NCBI GenBank assembly: GCA_963707575.1
Contig: OY970171.1
Coordinates: 124,001-188,000 of the forward strand
Length of the DNA stretch: 64,000 nt
Source: Gaiellasilicea sp963707575
Lineage (GTDB): Bacteria; Actinomycetota; Thermoleophilia; Gaiellales; Gaiellaceae
Reading direction: 5' to 3'
The position numbers and the translations under genes were made by a program. The notes under the pieces are model-generated. The model saw only the letters and a list, made by a program, of their open reading frames with translations. It made no database searches and was not told the DNA's origin. The stretch's first letter is position 1. Every line of letters begins with the position of its first letter. Shown here piece after piece: positions 16,885 to 24,562 of the stretch.

Positions 16885-18297
16885 TTACGCGCTCAGCCGC
16901 TCGCGCACGAGCTCGTTCACGACGCGTGGATTCGCCTTGCCCTGGGTCTCCTTCATCACCTGGCCGACGAAGAAGCCGAGCAGGCCCTCCTTGCCACTGC
17001 GGTACGCAGCCGCCTGACCGGGGTTCGCCGCGATGATCCGCGCCACGATCGGCTCGAGCTCGGACGTGTCGGAGACGGCCTCCTGCGCGAGGTACGGCTC
17101 GGCCGAGAAGCCCAGCTCGCCGAGCTTGCCGAGCGCCTCGTCGAGCGCGGCGCGCGGGATGCGCTCGCGGGCCTCCACCAGCTTGGCCAGCTCGGCCGCG
17201 TCGATGCCGTCGCCCGTCGTCCCGGCCAGGCGGTTCGCAATCAGGTTGGCTGCGGCGAGGCGGTCCGCGCCGGCGGCGACCGTCGCCTCGTACAGCCGGT
17301 CGAGCCCGCCGGTGACGAGCACCGTCGCCCGGTCGAGATCGAGCTCGGCCTCGAGCCGCCGGATCCGCTGCGCGGGGAGCTCGGGCAGCTCGTCGCGCAG
17401 CCGCTCGACCAGCTCCGCCGTCGGCTCCACCGGTACGAGGTCGGGCTCCGGGAAGTAGCGGTAGTCGTCGGCCTCCTCCTTCGAGCGACGCGCGGTCAGG
17501 GTTCCGCTCGACGCGTCGAAGTCGTAGGTCTCCTGGACTACCGTCTCGCCCGACTCGTAGAGCGCGATCTGCCGCGCCACCTCGGCGTCGATCCCCTGCG
17601 CGACGAAGCGGAAGGAGTTCATGTTCTTGAGCTCGCAACGCGTGCGCAGCTCGTCCGACCCCTCGGGCCGGACCGAGACGTTGGCGTCGACCCGGAGCGT
17701 TCCCTTCTCCATCTCCGCGTCGGAGATGCCGAGCTCGACGATCGTCTGGCGCAGCAGCTGGAGGAAGCGGCGCGCCTCCTCGGAGGAGTGGATGTCCGGG
17801 CCGGTGACGATCTCGACGAGCGGCGTGCCGCCGCGGTTGAAGTCGACGAGCGAGTGCTCCGCGCCGCCGATCCGGCCGGTCCGGCCGCCGACATGCGTCG
17901 TCTTGGCCGCGTCCTCCTCGAGGTGGGCGCGCACGATCTCTACCTCATGCTCGCCGTCTGCAATCGGTACGATCATCTTGCCATTTATGCAAGACGGTAG
18001 ATCGTACTGAGAGATCTGATATCCCTTCGGCAGATCCGGGTAGAAGTAGTTCTTGCGTGCGAAGACGGCTCGGTCGGCGATCGTGCAGCCGAGCGCGAGA
18101 CCGAGCTTGACCGTCCACTCCAGGGCGATCCGGTTGGGCACGGGGAGCGCACCGGGGAAGCCGAGGCAAACGGGGCAGGTCTGCGTGTTCGGTCCACCGC
18201 CGTAGCCGTTGGTACAGCGGCAGAACATCTTCGTCCGCGTCTTCAGCTGGACGTGGATCTCCAGCCCAACCACTGGCTCCCACGTGACGGTACTCAT
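16885..18297 (-). CDS. gatB: Asp-tRNA(Asn)/Glu-tRNA(Gln) amidotransferase subunit B
   Basis: A 470-aa subunit that binds the misacylated tRNA and activates it with ATP. It opens WEPVVGLEIHVQLKTRTKMF, then CRC and CPVCLGFPG, then SQYDLPSCINGK, with a C-terminal helical/YqeY-like tail (KETQGKANPRVVNELVRERL). It is the last gene of the gatCAB operon; ATG 18297 overlaps the gatA stop (ATGA). A patch around 17,970-18,040 uses AT-rich codons (GGA, CTA, ATA, AAT), unlike the rest. Confidence 0.96.
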   Translation of the reverse strand: MSTVTWEPVVGLEIHVQLKTRTKMFCRCTNGYGGGPNTQTCPVCLGFPGALPVPNRIALEWTVKLGLALGCTIADRAVFARKNYFYPDLPKGYQISQYDLPSCINGKMIVPIADGEHEVEIVRAHLEEDAAKTTHVGGRTGRIGGAEHSLVDFNRGGTPLVEIVTGPDIHSSEEARRFLQLLRQTIVELGISDAEMEKGTLRVDANVSVRPEGSDELRTRCELKNMNSFRFVAQGIDAEVARQIALYESGETVVQETYDFDASSGTLTARRSKEEADDYRYFPEPDLVPVEPTAELVERLRDELPELPAQRIRRLEAELDLDRATVLVTGGLDRLYEATVAAGADRLAAANLIANRLAGTTGDGIDAAELAKLVEARERIPRAALDEALGKLGELGFSAEPYLAQEAVSDTSELEPIVARIIAANPGQAAAYRSGKEGLLGFFVGQVMKETQGKANPRVVNELVRERLSA

Positions 18298-19712
18298 CGC
18301 AGCCGCTCCGGAACCGGGTCGAAGCCGAGCACGCGCTCGAGCGCGTGGCCGGCGCGGAAGAGCGCGTTCTCCGCGAACTGGGGGCCGATCAGCTGCAGCC
18401 CCACCGGCAGTCCGTCGGAGAGCCCGCAGGGGACGTTCAGCCCGGGGAGCCCGGCCATGCAGGAGGGGATCGTGAGCAGGTCGGAGAGGTACATCGCGAG
18501 CGGGTTCGCCGCCTTCTCGCCGAGCTTGAACGCAACCGTCGGCGAGGTCGGCGAGACGAGCAGGTCGAAGCGCTCGAACGCGGCGGCGTGCTCACCCGCG
18601 ATCACGGTCCGCACCTTCTGCGCCTGGCCGTAGAACGCGTCGAAGTAGCCCGCCGAGAGCGCGTAGGTGCCCAGCATGATGCGCCGCTTCGGCTCGTCCC
18701 CGAAGCCGGCGTCGCGCGTCCGCTCGACCATCTCGACGTAGGTGTCTCCGTCGACGCGCGCGCCGTAGCGAACGCCGTCGTAGCGGGCGAGGTTGGAGGA
18801 CGCCTCGGCGGGGGCGATCAGGTAGTAGCAGGCCAGCCCGTACTCGACGGAGCGGGGCAGCTCGCACTCCCCCACCTCGGCGCCGAGCTCGCGTGCCAGG
18901 TCGATCGCGCGGGCGACCGCCTCGGCTACGCCCGGCTCGATTCCCTCGGCCTCGTTCATCTCCTTCGGCACGCCGATGCGGACGCCCTTCAGGTCCTCCG
19001 CCTCGGGCAGGCGAACCGGCTCCGCAAGCTCCACGGTGGTGGAGTCGCGCTCGTCGCGCCCCGCGATCAGCGAGTAGAGGAGCGCGCAGTCGCGGACGTT
19101 CCGCGCGACGGGGCCGACCTGGTCGAGGCTGGAGGCGAAGGCGACGATCCCGTAGCGGCTGACCGTGCCGTACGTCGGCCGGAGTCCGACGTTGCCGCAG
19201 AGCGCGGAGGGCTGCTTGATCGAGCCGCCCGTGTCGGAGCCGAGCCCCCACGGCGCGAGCCCCGCCGAGACGGCTGCGGCGGTGCCGCCGCCGGAACCGC
19301 CGGGCACGCGGTCGGGATCCCACGGATTGCGCGAGGGACCGTACGCGGAGTTCTCGGTCGACGAGCCCATCGCGAACTCGTCCGTGTTCGTCTTGCCGAG
19401 GACGGAGAGCCCGGCCGCCCTGACCCGCGCGGCCACGGTCGAGTCGAACACGGGCACATACCCCTCGAGGATCTTCGAGCCGGCCGTCGTCTCGACCCCA
19501 CGCGTCGAGATCACGTCCTTGAGCGCGATCGGGATGCCGGTGCTCCCGGTCTCGAAGTCGACGGTGCGCAGGTAGCAGTGCAGCTCGGGGTCGCGCGCGG
19601 CGATCGCGTCGCGATAGGCGGCATGGAGCTCCGCCGGAGAGACCTCACCGCGCTCGAGCAGGCCGATCGCCTCCTCCGCGGTGAGCCGGAGCGTGTCGAG
19701 CGCCGGGCTCAC
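18294..19712 (-). CDS. gatA: Asp-tRNA(Asn)/Glu-tRNA(Gln) amidotransferase subunit A
   Basis: A 472-aa amidase-signature enzyme that releases ammonia from glutamine for transfer to Glu-tRNA(Gln) or Asp-tRNA(Asn). The catalytic triad region is visible: the lysine in IALKDVIST, then the Gly/Ser-rich signature GGSGGGTAAAVSAGLAPWGL and SDTGGSIKQPSA. The GTG at 19712 overlaps the gatC stop as GTGA. Longer starts in this frame would run into gatC. Confidence 0.96.
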   Translation of the reverse strand: MSPALDTLRLTAEEAIGLLERGEVSPAELHAAYRDAIAARDPELHCYLRTVDFETGSTGIPIALKDVISTRGVETTAGSKILEGYVPVFDSTVAARVRAAGLSVLGKTNTDEFAMGSSTENSAYGPSRNPWDPDRVPGGSGGGTAAAVSAGLAPWGLGSDTGGSIKQPSALCGNVGLRPTYGTVSRYGIVAFASSLDQVGPVARNVRDCALLYSLIAGRDERDSTTVELAEPVRLPEAEDLKGVRIGVPKEMNEAEGIEPGVAEAVARAIDLARELGAEVGECELPRSVEYGLACYYLIAPAEASSNLARYDGVRYGARVDGDTYVEMVERTRDAGFGDEPKRRIMLGTYALSAGYFDAFYGQAQKVRTVIAGEHAAAFERFDLLVSPTSPTVAFKLGEKAANPLAMYLSDLLTIPSCMAGLPGLNVPCGLSDGLPVGLQLIGPQFAENALFRAGHALERVLGFDPVPERLR

Positions 19713-19993
19713 GTGGTCGGCGGGACGCGGAAGAGGTCGTCCTCGCGGTTGGGCGCGTTCGCGAAGACCTCGTCGAGGCCGAGCGACTCGTGGGGCTCGT
19801 CGTCGCGCCACGCGTTCACGAGCGAGAGCGGATGCGAGGTCGGCGGCACGTCGGAGAGGTCGAGCTCGGCGACCTTGCCGACGGCCTCGAGGATCGCGCC
19901 GAGCTCGCCCGTCAGGCGCTCGACCTCCTCCTCGGTCAGCTCCAGCCGCGCCAGCTTGGCGACGTGGAGCACCTCTTCACGTGTGATTGCCAT
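19709..19993 (-). CDS. gatC: Asp-tRNA(Asn)/Glu-tRNA(Gln) amidotransferase subunit C
   Basis: A 94-aa helical subunit that wraps GatA and GatB. It has VLHVAKLARLELTEEEVERL and PLSLVNAWRDDEP, with a C-terminal DDLFRVPP. It is the first gene of gatCAB. Start ATG 19993; no strong Shine-Dalgarno sequence or -10 box was found directly upstream. Confidence 0.94.
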   Translation of the reverse strand: MAITREEVLHVAKLARLELTEEEVERLTGELGAILEAVGKVAELDLSDVPPTSHPLSLVNAWRDDEPHESLGLDEVFANAPNREDDLFRVPPTT

Positions 19994-20015
19994 GTCGATT
20001 CATCCTCGCAAATAG

Positions 20016-20041
20016 AAGGAGCCCCGTTGCCGGGGCTCCTT
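20016..20041 (-). terminator. terminator of cspA
   Basis: A perfect 11-bp stem AAGGAGCCCCG / CGGGGCTCCTT with a 4-nt loop, followed on the minus strand by CTATTTG. It sits between the cspA stop and gatC. Confidence 0.8.
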
Positions 20042-20064
20042 CGCAACTCGAGTTCGGGAAGGTG

Positions 20065-20268
20065 CTAGCCGGCAGCTGAGACGTTCGCGGCCTGGGCGCC
20101 CTTGGGGCCCTGGACGACCTCGAACTCCACGCGCTGGCCTTCGGTCAGCGACTTGTAGCCCTCCATCGTGATCGCGGAGAAGTGCACGAAGACGTCCTCG
20201 CCACCCTCACGCTCGATGAAGCCGTACCCCTTCTCGTTCGAGAACCACTTCACGGTGCCCTGCGCCAA
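20065..20268 (-). CDS. cspA: cold shock protein
   Basis: A 67-aa CSD OB-fold RNA chaperone: GTVKWFSNEKGYGFIERE (RNP1 region) and DVFVHFSAI (RNP2), ending QGPKGAQAANV. The start is TTG at 20268, with AGGAGG at 8-nt spacing. The leader is about 80 nt and contains a 12-bp palindrome, suggesting its own promoter and possible post-transcriptional control. Confidence 0.95.
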   Translation of the reverse strand: MAQGTVKWFSNEKGYGFIEREGGEDVFVHFSAITMEGYKSLTEGQRVEFEVVQGPKGAQAANVSAAG

Positions 20269-20306
20269 CTGATGTTCCTCCTTGCATGACGCGACAAGGG
20301 TGCATT

Positions 20307-20335
20307 GGCACCGGTGCCGCTGACCTTATAAGCGC
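20307..20335 (-). promoter_or_regulatory. cspA promoter and leader palindrome
   Basis: Minus-strand TATAAG/TAAGGT is a good -10 candidate near 20,325-20,332. It is followed by the perfect 12-bp palindrome GGCACCGGTGCC (20307-20318) in the leader. The palindrome could be an operator or an RNA hairpin. Confidence 0.4.
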
Positions 20336-20348
20336 GCGAAACATAGCC

Positions 20349-21203
20349 TCACAGGCCAGGAAACGCAAGCTCGTTGCGCCGGTACCGAGCGGCGCGGACG
20401 GCGTTGCGGAGCAGCATCGCGACCGTCATAGGACCGACGCCGCCGGGGACGGGGGTCATCAGCGCCGCGCGCTCGGCGGCGGCGGGCGCGACGTCGCCCA
20501 CGAGCCCGGCCTCGGTGCGGTTGATCCCGACGTCGATCACGCACGCCCCTTCCTTGATCCAGTCCTCCTGGACGAGGCCGGAAATGCCCACCGCGGCCAC
20601 GACGACGTCGGCCTGGGCGACCTCACCCGCAAGGTCGCGCGTGCGCGAATGGCAGATCGTCACGGTCGCGTGGCGGCCGAGCAGGAGCATCGCCACCGGC
20701 TTCCCGACGATGTCGCTGCGGCCGACGACGACCGCGTGGGCACCTGTGAGCTCCACCTCGTATTCCTCCAGCAGCGCGATCACGCCCAGCGCGGTCCCCG
20801 GGACGTACGTGGGCCGGCCGAGGTAGAGCTGGCCCGCGTTCGCTGGATGGAAGCCGTCCACGTCCTTGATCGGGTCGACCGCGCGGATCACGCGCGCCTC
20901 GTCGATCCCGTCCGGCAAGGGCAGCTGCACCAGGATGCCGTCGACGCCGTCGTCTGCGTTCAGCTCCGCGACGACCCCGAGCAGCTCCGCCTCCGTCGTC
21001 GACTCGCTCAGGCGGAGGTCGCGCGCCTCGATGCCCACTTCGGCCGAGGCCGTGTGCTTGGCGCGGATGTAGACGTCCGACGCCGGATCGTCACCGACCA
21101 GCACCGTTGCGAGCCCGACGTGGCCGATCTGAGCCACCTCTCCGGCCACCTCTGCGCGCACGCGTGCGGCGAGCGCCTTCCCGTCCATGATCGTCGCCGT
21201 CAT
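20349..21203 (-). CDS. folD: bifunctional methylene-THF dehydrogenase/cyclohydrolase
   Basis: A 284-aa C1-folate enzyme. It has the lysine region SDVYIRAKHTASAEVGI, DGILVQLPLP, PIKDVDGFHPANAG, the NADP site VVVGRSDIVGKPVAMLL and PVPGGVGPMTVAMLL. ATG 21203 is chosen; an in-frame ATG at 21188 is the alternative. It is divergent from the HMG-CoA reductase gene, with opposed -10-like elements at 21214-21222. Confidence 0.95.
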   Translation of the reverse strand: MTATIMDGKALAARVRAEVAGEVAQIGHVGLATVLVGDDPASDVYIRAKHTASAEVGIEARDLRLSESTTEAELLGVVAELNADDGVDGILVQLPLPDGIDEARVIRAVDPIKDVDGFHPANAGQLYLGRPTYVPGTALGVIALLEEYEVELTGAHAVVVGRSDIVGKPVAMLLLGRHATVTICHSRTRDLAGEVAQADVVVAAVGISGLVQEDWIKEGACVIDVGINRTEAGLVGDVAPAAAERAALMTPVPGGVGPMTVAMLLRNAVRAARYRRNELAFPGL

Positions 21204-21213
21204 GTCGGGCGTG

Positions 21214-21222
21214 AGGTTAACT
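21214..21222. promoter_or_regulatory. overlapping divergent -10 elements (GTTAAC core)
   Basis: AGGTTAACT carries TAACCT on the minus strand, 10 nt before folD ATG, and TTAACT on the plus strand, 7 nt before the HMG-CoA reductase ATG. Confidence 0.4.
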
Positions 21223-21229
21223 CCCCGCC

Positions 21230-22447
21230 ATGGACGTGCGCCGCTGGCCGCGGAAGAACGACCCGGACTCGATCCGGGCCCGACAGGACGCGATCCGGGA
21301 CGCCGTCGGCCCGGAGACGCTCGAGCACGACCTGGAGCCGTGGAGCTCGGCGCAGGAGGCGCTGACCGGCGCCACGCTGATCCCGGTCTCCGTCGTCGGT
21401 CCGCTCGCCATCGAGCTCGGCGACTATGCGCTGGAGGAGCCGGATGGGACGCTGCGGGAAACAGGGCGCGCAACCGAGGAGCTGTTCGTGCCGCTCGCGC
21501 ACACGGAGGGCGGCCTCTCGGCCTCCGTCACACGCGGCGCCAAGGCCGCGGGCGTCGCGGGTGGGTTCAGAACGTATGTGCTCCACGACAGAATCACCAG
21601 AGCTTCTTGCTTTGTTTGCAAGGACACTGATGAAGCTGTGCAACTTGCAAGGTGGCTCGAGAGCTCGCTCGACGGCATGCGCGCCTTTCTCGCAGCCCTC
21701 GACGATCCATCTCTCTCGAAGCGGGCGAAGCTGCGCGAGGTGAAGACGCACGTCGTCGGCCCGATGTGCCACGTGCTCTGGGCGTGGACGACGGGCGACG
21801 CCGTCGGGCCAAACATGATGACGCGCAACAGCTACGCCCTGAACATGGGCTACGTCCTGCCGCAGGCTCCGGTGCGACCGGAGCGGGCCATCCTCGAGGC
21901 GAACATGGGCGGCGACAAGAAGCCGTCGTTCGAGTTCTTCCAGTCCGGCCACGGCAAGACGGTGCTGGCCGAGGCGACGATCGACGCCGAGACCGTGCGG
22001 CGGGTCCTGCGGACGACCGTCGACGACCTGCTCGAGCTCTCGTGGGCGGGAACGCACGGCGCAGTCGCGTCGGGGATGCAATCCGTCGCCTTCACCCCGG
22101 CCTCGGCGATCGCGGCCCTCTTCGCCTGCACCGGCCAGGACCTGGGCATGGTCGGGACGAGCTCGATGGCGCATGGGACGGCCCACCGCACTGCCGACGG
22201 CGGGCTCCACGCCGCGATTCGCTTCCCCGGGCTCGAGGTGGGCACCGTCGGCGGCGGCACGACGCTCCCCTATGCCCGCTCGTGGCTCGGGCTGCTCGGC
22301 TGCGCCGGCTCGGGCAAGGTCTATCGCTTCGCCCAGATCGTCGCCGCGACCGCGCTCGCGCTCGAGCTCTCGGCGTCCGCGGCGATGGCCACGGCCGGCT
22401 CCGAGAACTTCTTCCGCGCCCATCACGAGCGCGGCGGATTGCGGTAG
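21230..22447 (+). CDS. hydroxymethylglutaryl-CoA reductase-like enzyme, atypical C-terminus
   Basis: A 405-aa HMG-CoA reductase fold. It has TLIPVSVVGPL, the catalytic Glu region HTEGGLSASVTRGAKA (E93), TTGDAVGPNMMTRN, the catalytic Lys pair in GGDKKPS (K230/K231), and CTGQDLGMVG with D304. In class I enzymes the catalytic His lies in an AAGHL segment near the end; here that place reads TAGSENFFRAHHE, so the His is displaced or absent. It would reduce HMG-CoA to mevalonate with NADPH if active. No other mevalonate genes are in the window. Codons 112-143 are unusually AT-rich. Confidence 0.8.
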   Translation: MDVRRWPRKNDPDSIRARQDAIRDAVGPETLEHDLEPWSSAQEALTGATLIPVSVVGPLAIELGDYALEEPDGTLRETGRATEELFVPLAHTEGGLSASVTRGAKAAGVAGGFRTYVLHDRITRASCFVCKDTDEAVQLARWLESSLDGMRAFLAALDDPSLSKRAKLREVKTHVVGPMCHVLWAWTTGDAVGPNMMTRNSYALNMGYVLPQAPVRPERAILEANMGGDKKPSFEFFQSGHGKTVLAEATIDAETVRRVLRTTVDDLLELSWAGTHGAVASGMQSVAFTPASAIAALFACTGQDLGMVGTSSMAHGTAHRTADGGLHAAIRFPGLEVGTVGGGTTLPYARSWLGLLGCAGSGKVYRFAQIVAATALALELSASAAMATAGSENFFRAHHERGGLR

Positions 22448-22465
22448 ACGGCCTGCGACCGCCGT

Positions 22466-22471
22466 TAAGCT
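22466..22471 (+). promoter_or_regulatory. -10 box for leaderless di-iron gene
   Basis: TAAGCT ends 6 nt before GTG 22478. Confidence 0.55.
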
Positions 22472-22477
22472 AGCGCC

Positions 22478-23359
22478 GTGGACGTCGACCCCCTCGAGGA
22501 GCCGATCAACGCCGATCCGACCTACCAGCCGCTGATCGACGCCGAGCGGGCCGCGGAGGCGGACGCCGCCAAGCACGACAAGGGCCGCGGCGTCCTTCGT
22601 TTCTACGAGCTGGCCAAGAAGCAGGAGTGGCAGGTGCGCGATATGGCGTGGGGCGAGATCCCGCCGATCCCGGAGACGCGAGCTGGCGCGTCGCCCGAGC
22701 GGAAGGAGCGCCGCCGCGCGGTCTGGCGCTCCGTCATCACCCAGCAGCTCCAGGCCGACGAGCTCGCCGTCTCGATGGCGGGTCAGCTGCTGAACCTGGC
22801 ACCCCACCGCGAGGCGAAGCTCTACTACTCGACGATGGTGCAGGACGAGGCTCGTCACGTCGAGGCGTGGCTGAAGCTCGCCGAGCAGGCCGGCGGGGTC
22901 GCCGAGCGTGACCCGCACCTCGACGAGCTCGCGAAGATGACGCTCGAGGCGGAGACGCTCGAGGAGAAGGTGTTCCAGATGCAGGTCTTCTTCGAGCGCT
23001 TGATCATCCCGCGCTTCCGCCTGATCGCGCGCTCGTCGCGCGGCACGCTCCTGGAGGACCTCTGTAACCGGCTCACGATCGACGACGGCATCCACCACAG
23101 CGCCGGCGTCGCCTACGAGCGCGTCCTCCTCGAGGGAGCCTCGAGACAGACGAAGGACCGCCTGATCAAGGCGGCCAACCAACTGCTGCCGATCTTCGTC
23201 GAGCACGCGCTCTGGCGGCCAAAGGAGCGTGCGTGGATCGGGAACGTCATGCGCGACACCGACATCAGGCGGCTCCAGGAGGACGTGCAGGACGGCATCC
23301 GGATGGCAGCGAGCATGGGGCTCGACGTCAGCGACATCGAGCTGCCGTTCGCGGCCTAG
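22478..23359 (+). CDS. ferritin-like di-iron carboxylate protein
   Basis: A 293-aa all-helical protein with two helix pairs carrying probable iron ligands: LQADELAVSMAG (Glu), VQDEARHVEAW (ExxH), EEKVFQMQVFFERL (Glu) and DDGIHHSAG (DxxHH). This spacing matches ribonucleotide-reductase-like/ferritin-like oxygenases, oxidases or N-oxygenases; the substrate cannot be told. It starts at a GTG with a -10 box 6 nt upstream and no Shine-Dalgarno sequence, so it has its own promoter although it lies 30 nt after HMG-CoA reductase. Confidence 0.75.
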   Translation: MDVDPLEEPINADPTYQPLIDAERAAEADAAKHDKGRGVLRFYELAKKQEWQVRDMAWGEIPPIPETRAGASPERKERRRAVWRSVITQQLQADELAVSMAGQLLNLAPHREAKLYYSTMVQDEARHVEAWLKLAEQAGGVAERDPHLDELAKMTLEAETLEEKVFQMQVFFERLIIPRFRLIARSSRGTLLEDLCNRLTIDDGIHHSAGVAYERVLLEGASRQTKDRLIKAANQLLPIFVEHALWRPKERAWIGNVMRDTDIRRLQEDVQDGIRMAASMGLDVSDIELPFAA

Positions 23360-23378
23360 CCCCGTCGAAGCCGACCGC

Positions 23379-23843
23379 ATCCCTCCGCATCACGACGCCT
23401 CGTGCTTCGGCTGCGGCGACGCTCCCAACGGCCTCCGCCTGGCCTTGCCGGAGACCGAGGGGTTGGAGCGGTACGAGTCGCCCGTCACCTTCGGCCCCGC
23501 CCACCAGGGCGGGCCCGGGCTCGTTCACGGCGGGATCGTCGGCGCGGCGCTCGACGAGGCGTGCGGGCTGCTCGCGACGTGGCATCGTTTCCCGGCCGTG
23601 ACGGCGCGGTTTGCGGTCCGCTTCCGCAAGCCGGTGCCGATCAACCGGGAGCTGCGCGTCGCCTCGCGCGTCACCGCCGAGCGGGGCCGCCGGATCGAGA
23701 TCTCCGCGGAGCTCCACGACGGCGAGACGCTGCTCGCCGATGCCGAGGGCGCGTTCCTGCACGTCCCGCTCGAGCACTTCCTGGCCACGCCGGAGGGCCG
23801 CGCCGCCGGCGAGGCCTGGCGCCGACGGCTGTCCGCGACGTGA
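23379..23843 (+). CDS. hotdog-fold thioesterase, start codon unclear
   Basis: The product has the PaaI-like hotdog signature: SCFGCGDAPNGLRLALPE, then GLVHGGIVGAALDEACGLLA (catalytic region), then RFAVRFRKPVPINRELRVAS. It would hydrolyse acyl-CoA thioesters. After the upstream stop (23359) there is no ATG, GTG or TTG before the conserved core. The next upstream GTG in frame (23229) is 131 nt inside the preceding gene, and the first downstream TTG (23445) would delete the SCFGCG motif. I marked an ATC at 23379 only as a placeholder for the probable N-terminus. Confidence 0.7.
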   Translation: MPPHHDASCFGCGDAPNGLRLALPETEGLERYESPVTFGPAHQGGPGLVHGGIVGAALDEACGLLATWHRFPAVTARFAVRFRKPVPINRELRVASRVTAERGRRIEISAELHDGETLLADAEGAFLHVPLEHFLATPEGRAAGEAWRRRLSAT

Positions 23844-23859
23844 AGCAGCAGCACGTCGC

Positions 23860-24537
23860 CTAGCCCTGGGCCAGCGCCTCCTCCAACCGCTTCCGGACCT
23901 GAGCGACGCGCGCCGTGTACAGCGGCTCGCCGAGCACAGACGAGGCGAGCTCGTTCGCCTCGCGGACGATCCGCTCGCGCTCTGCCTCCAGGCCAGCGCG
24001 CGCGACGACGAGGGCTGCGTGCGCCCGCGCGCCCCACTCGGCGAGCCCCGAGAGCCCCGGCTCCGGCGTTTCGACGGAGGACAAGCGCGCGCAGCGCTCC
24101 AGGCGCGCGGTCACTTCAGAGGCGCTGCGCTGAAGCTCGACGATCTCCGTTTCGAGCTGGTCGACTTCCGCCTCCAGGGCGGCCCGCCTCGCGACCAGCC
24201 TCTCCTGACGCTGCTCGGCGGCGCGCACGTCGGCGGACGCCGTCGCGACGTGTCGCCTCGCCGCCTCGCGCGCATCGTCGCTGCGCGCTTGCTCGAGCGC
24301 AGCCTCCGCCTCGGCCAAAGCGGCCTTCGCGTCCTCGAGCGCGCCTGCGGCCTCTGCGTCGGCATCGTCGAGATGGGCCGCCTCGGCGGGAACGACCGCG
24401 AGGCGCGCATCGATCTCGGCCGTGCGCGCCCGAATCCGATCGACCTCGGCCGAGGTCGCTGCCAGGTCGTCGACTCTCTCGGCCAGGGTTGCGTCGCGTT
24501 GCTCGAGCTCGACCGCGAAGGCGAGACGCGAATCCAT
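23860..24537 (-). CDS. long coiled-coil protein of unknown function
   Basis: A 225-aa protein, almost entirely predicted coiled coil: runs such as EAAGALEDAKAALAEAEAAL and RRAALEAEVDQLETEIVELQ have clear heptads. No signal peptide or TM is visible. It could be a structural or partitioning-type protein; nothing specific can be said. ATG 24537 lies 7 nt after TAACGT, and the gene shares a symmetric promoter with the divergent membrane gene. Confidence 0.65.
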   Translation of the reverse strand: MDSRLAFAVELEQRDATLAERVDDLAATSAEVDRIRARTAEIDARLAVVPAEAAHLDDADAEAAGALEDAKAALAEAEAALEQARSDDAREAARRHVATASADVRAAEQRQERLVARRAALEAEVDQLETEIVELQRSASEVTARLERCARLSSVETPEPGLSGLAEWGARAHAALVVARAGLEAERERIVREANELASSVLGEPLYTARVAQVRKRLEEALAQG

Positions 24538-24544
24538 GGGCAGC

Positions 24545-24554
24545 ACGTTAACGT
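24545..24554. promoter_or_regulatory. symmetric bidirectional promoter ACGTTAACGT
   Basis: A perfect 10-bp palindrome carries TAACGT on both strands: 7 nt before ATG 24537 (minus) and 8 nt before ATG 24563 (plus). Two leaderless genes appear to share overlapping -10 boxes. Confidence 0.6.
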
Positions 24555-24562
24555 CAAGGACG

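Noticed and set aside
21500..21700. Insertion sequence in HMG-CoA reductase to explain the AT-rich patch
   Set aside because: The reading frame and protein alignment continue without interruption. There are no terminal repeats or target duplications.
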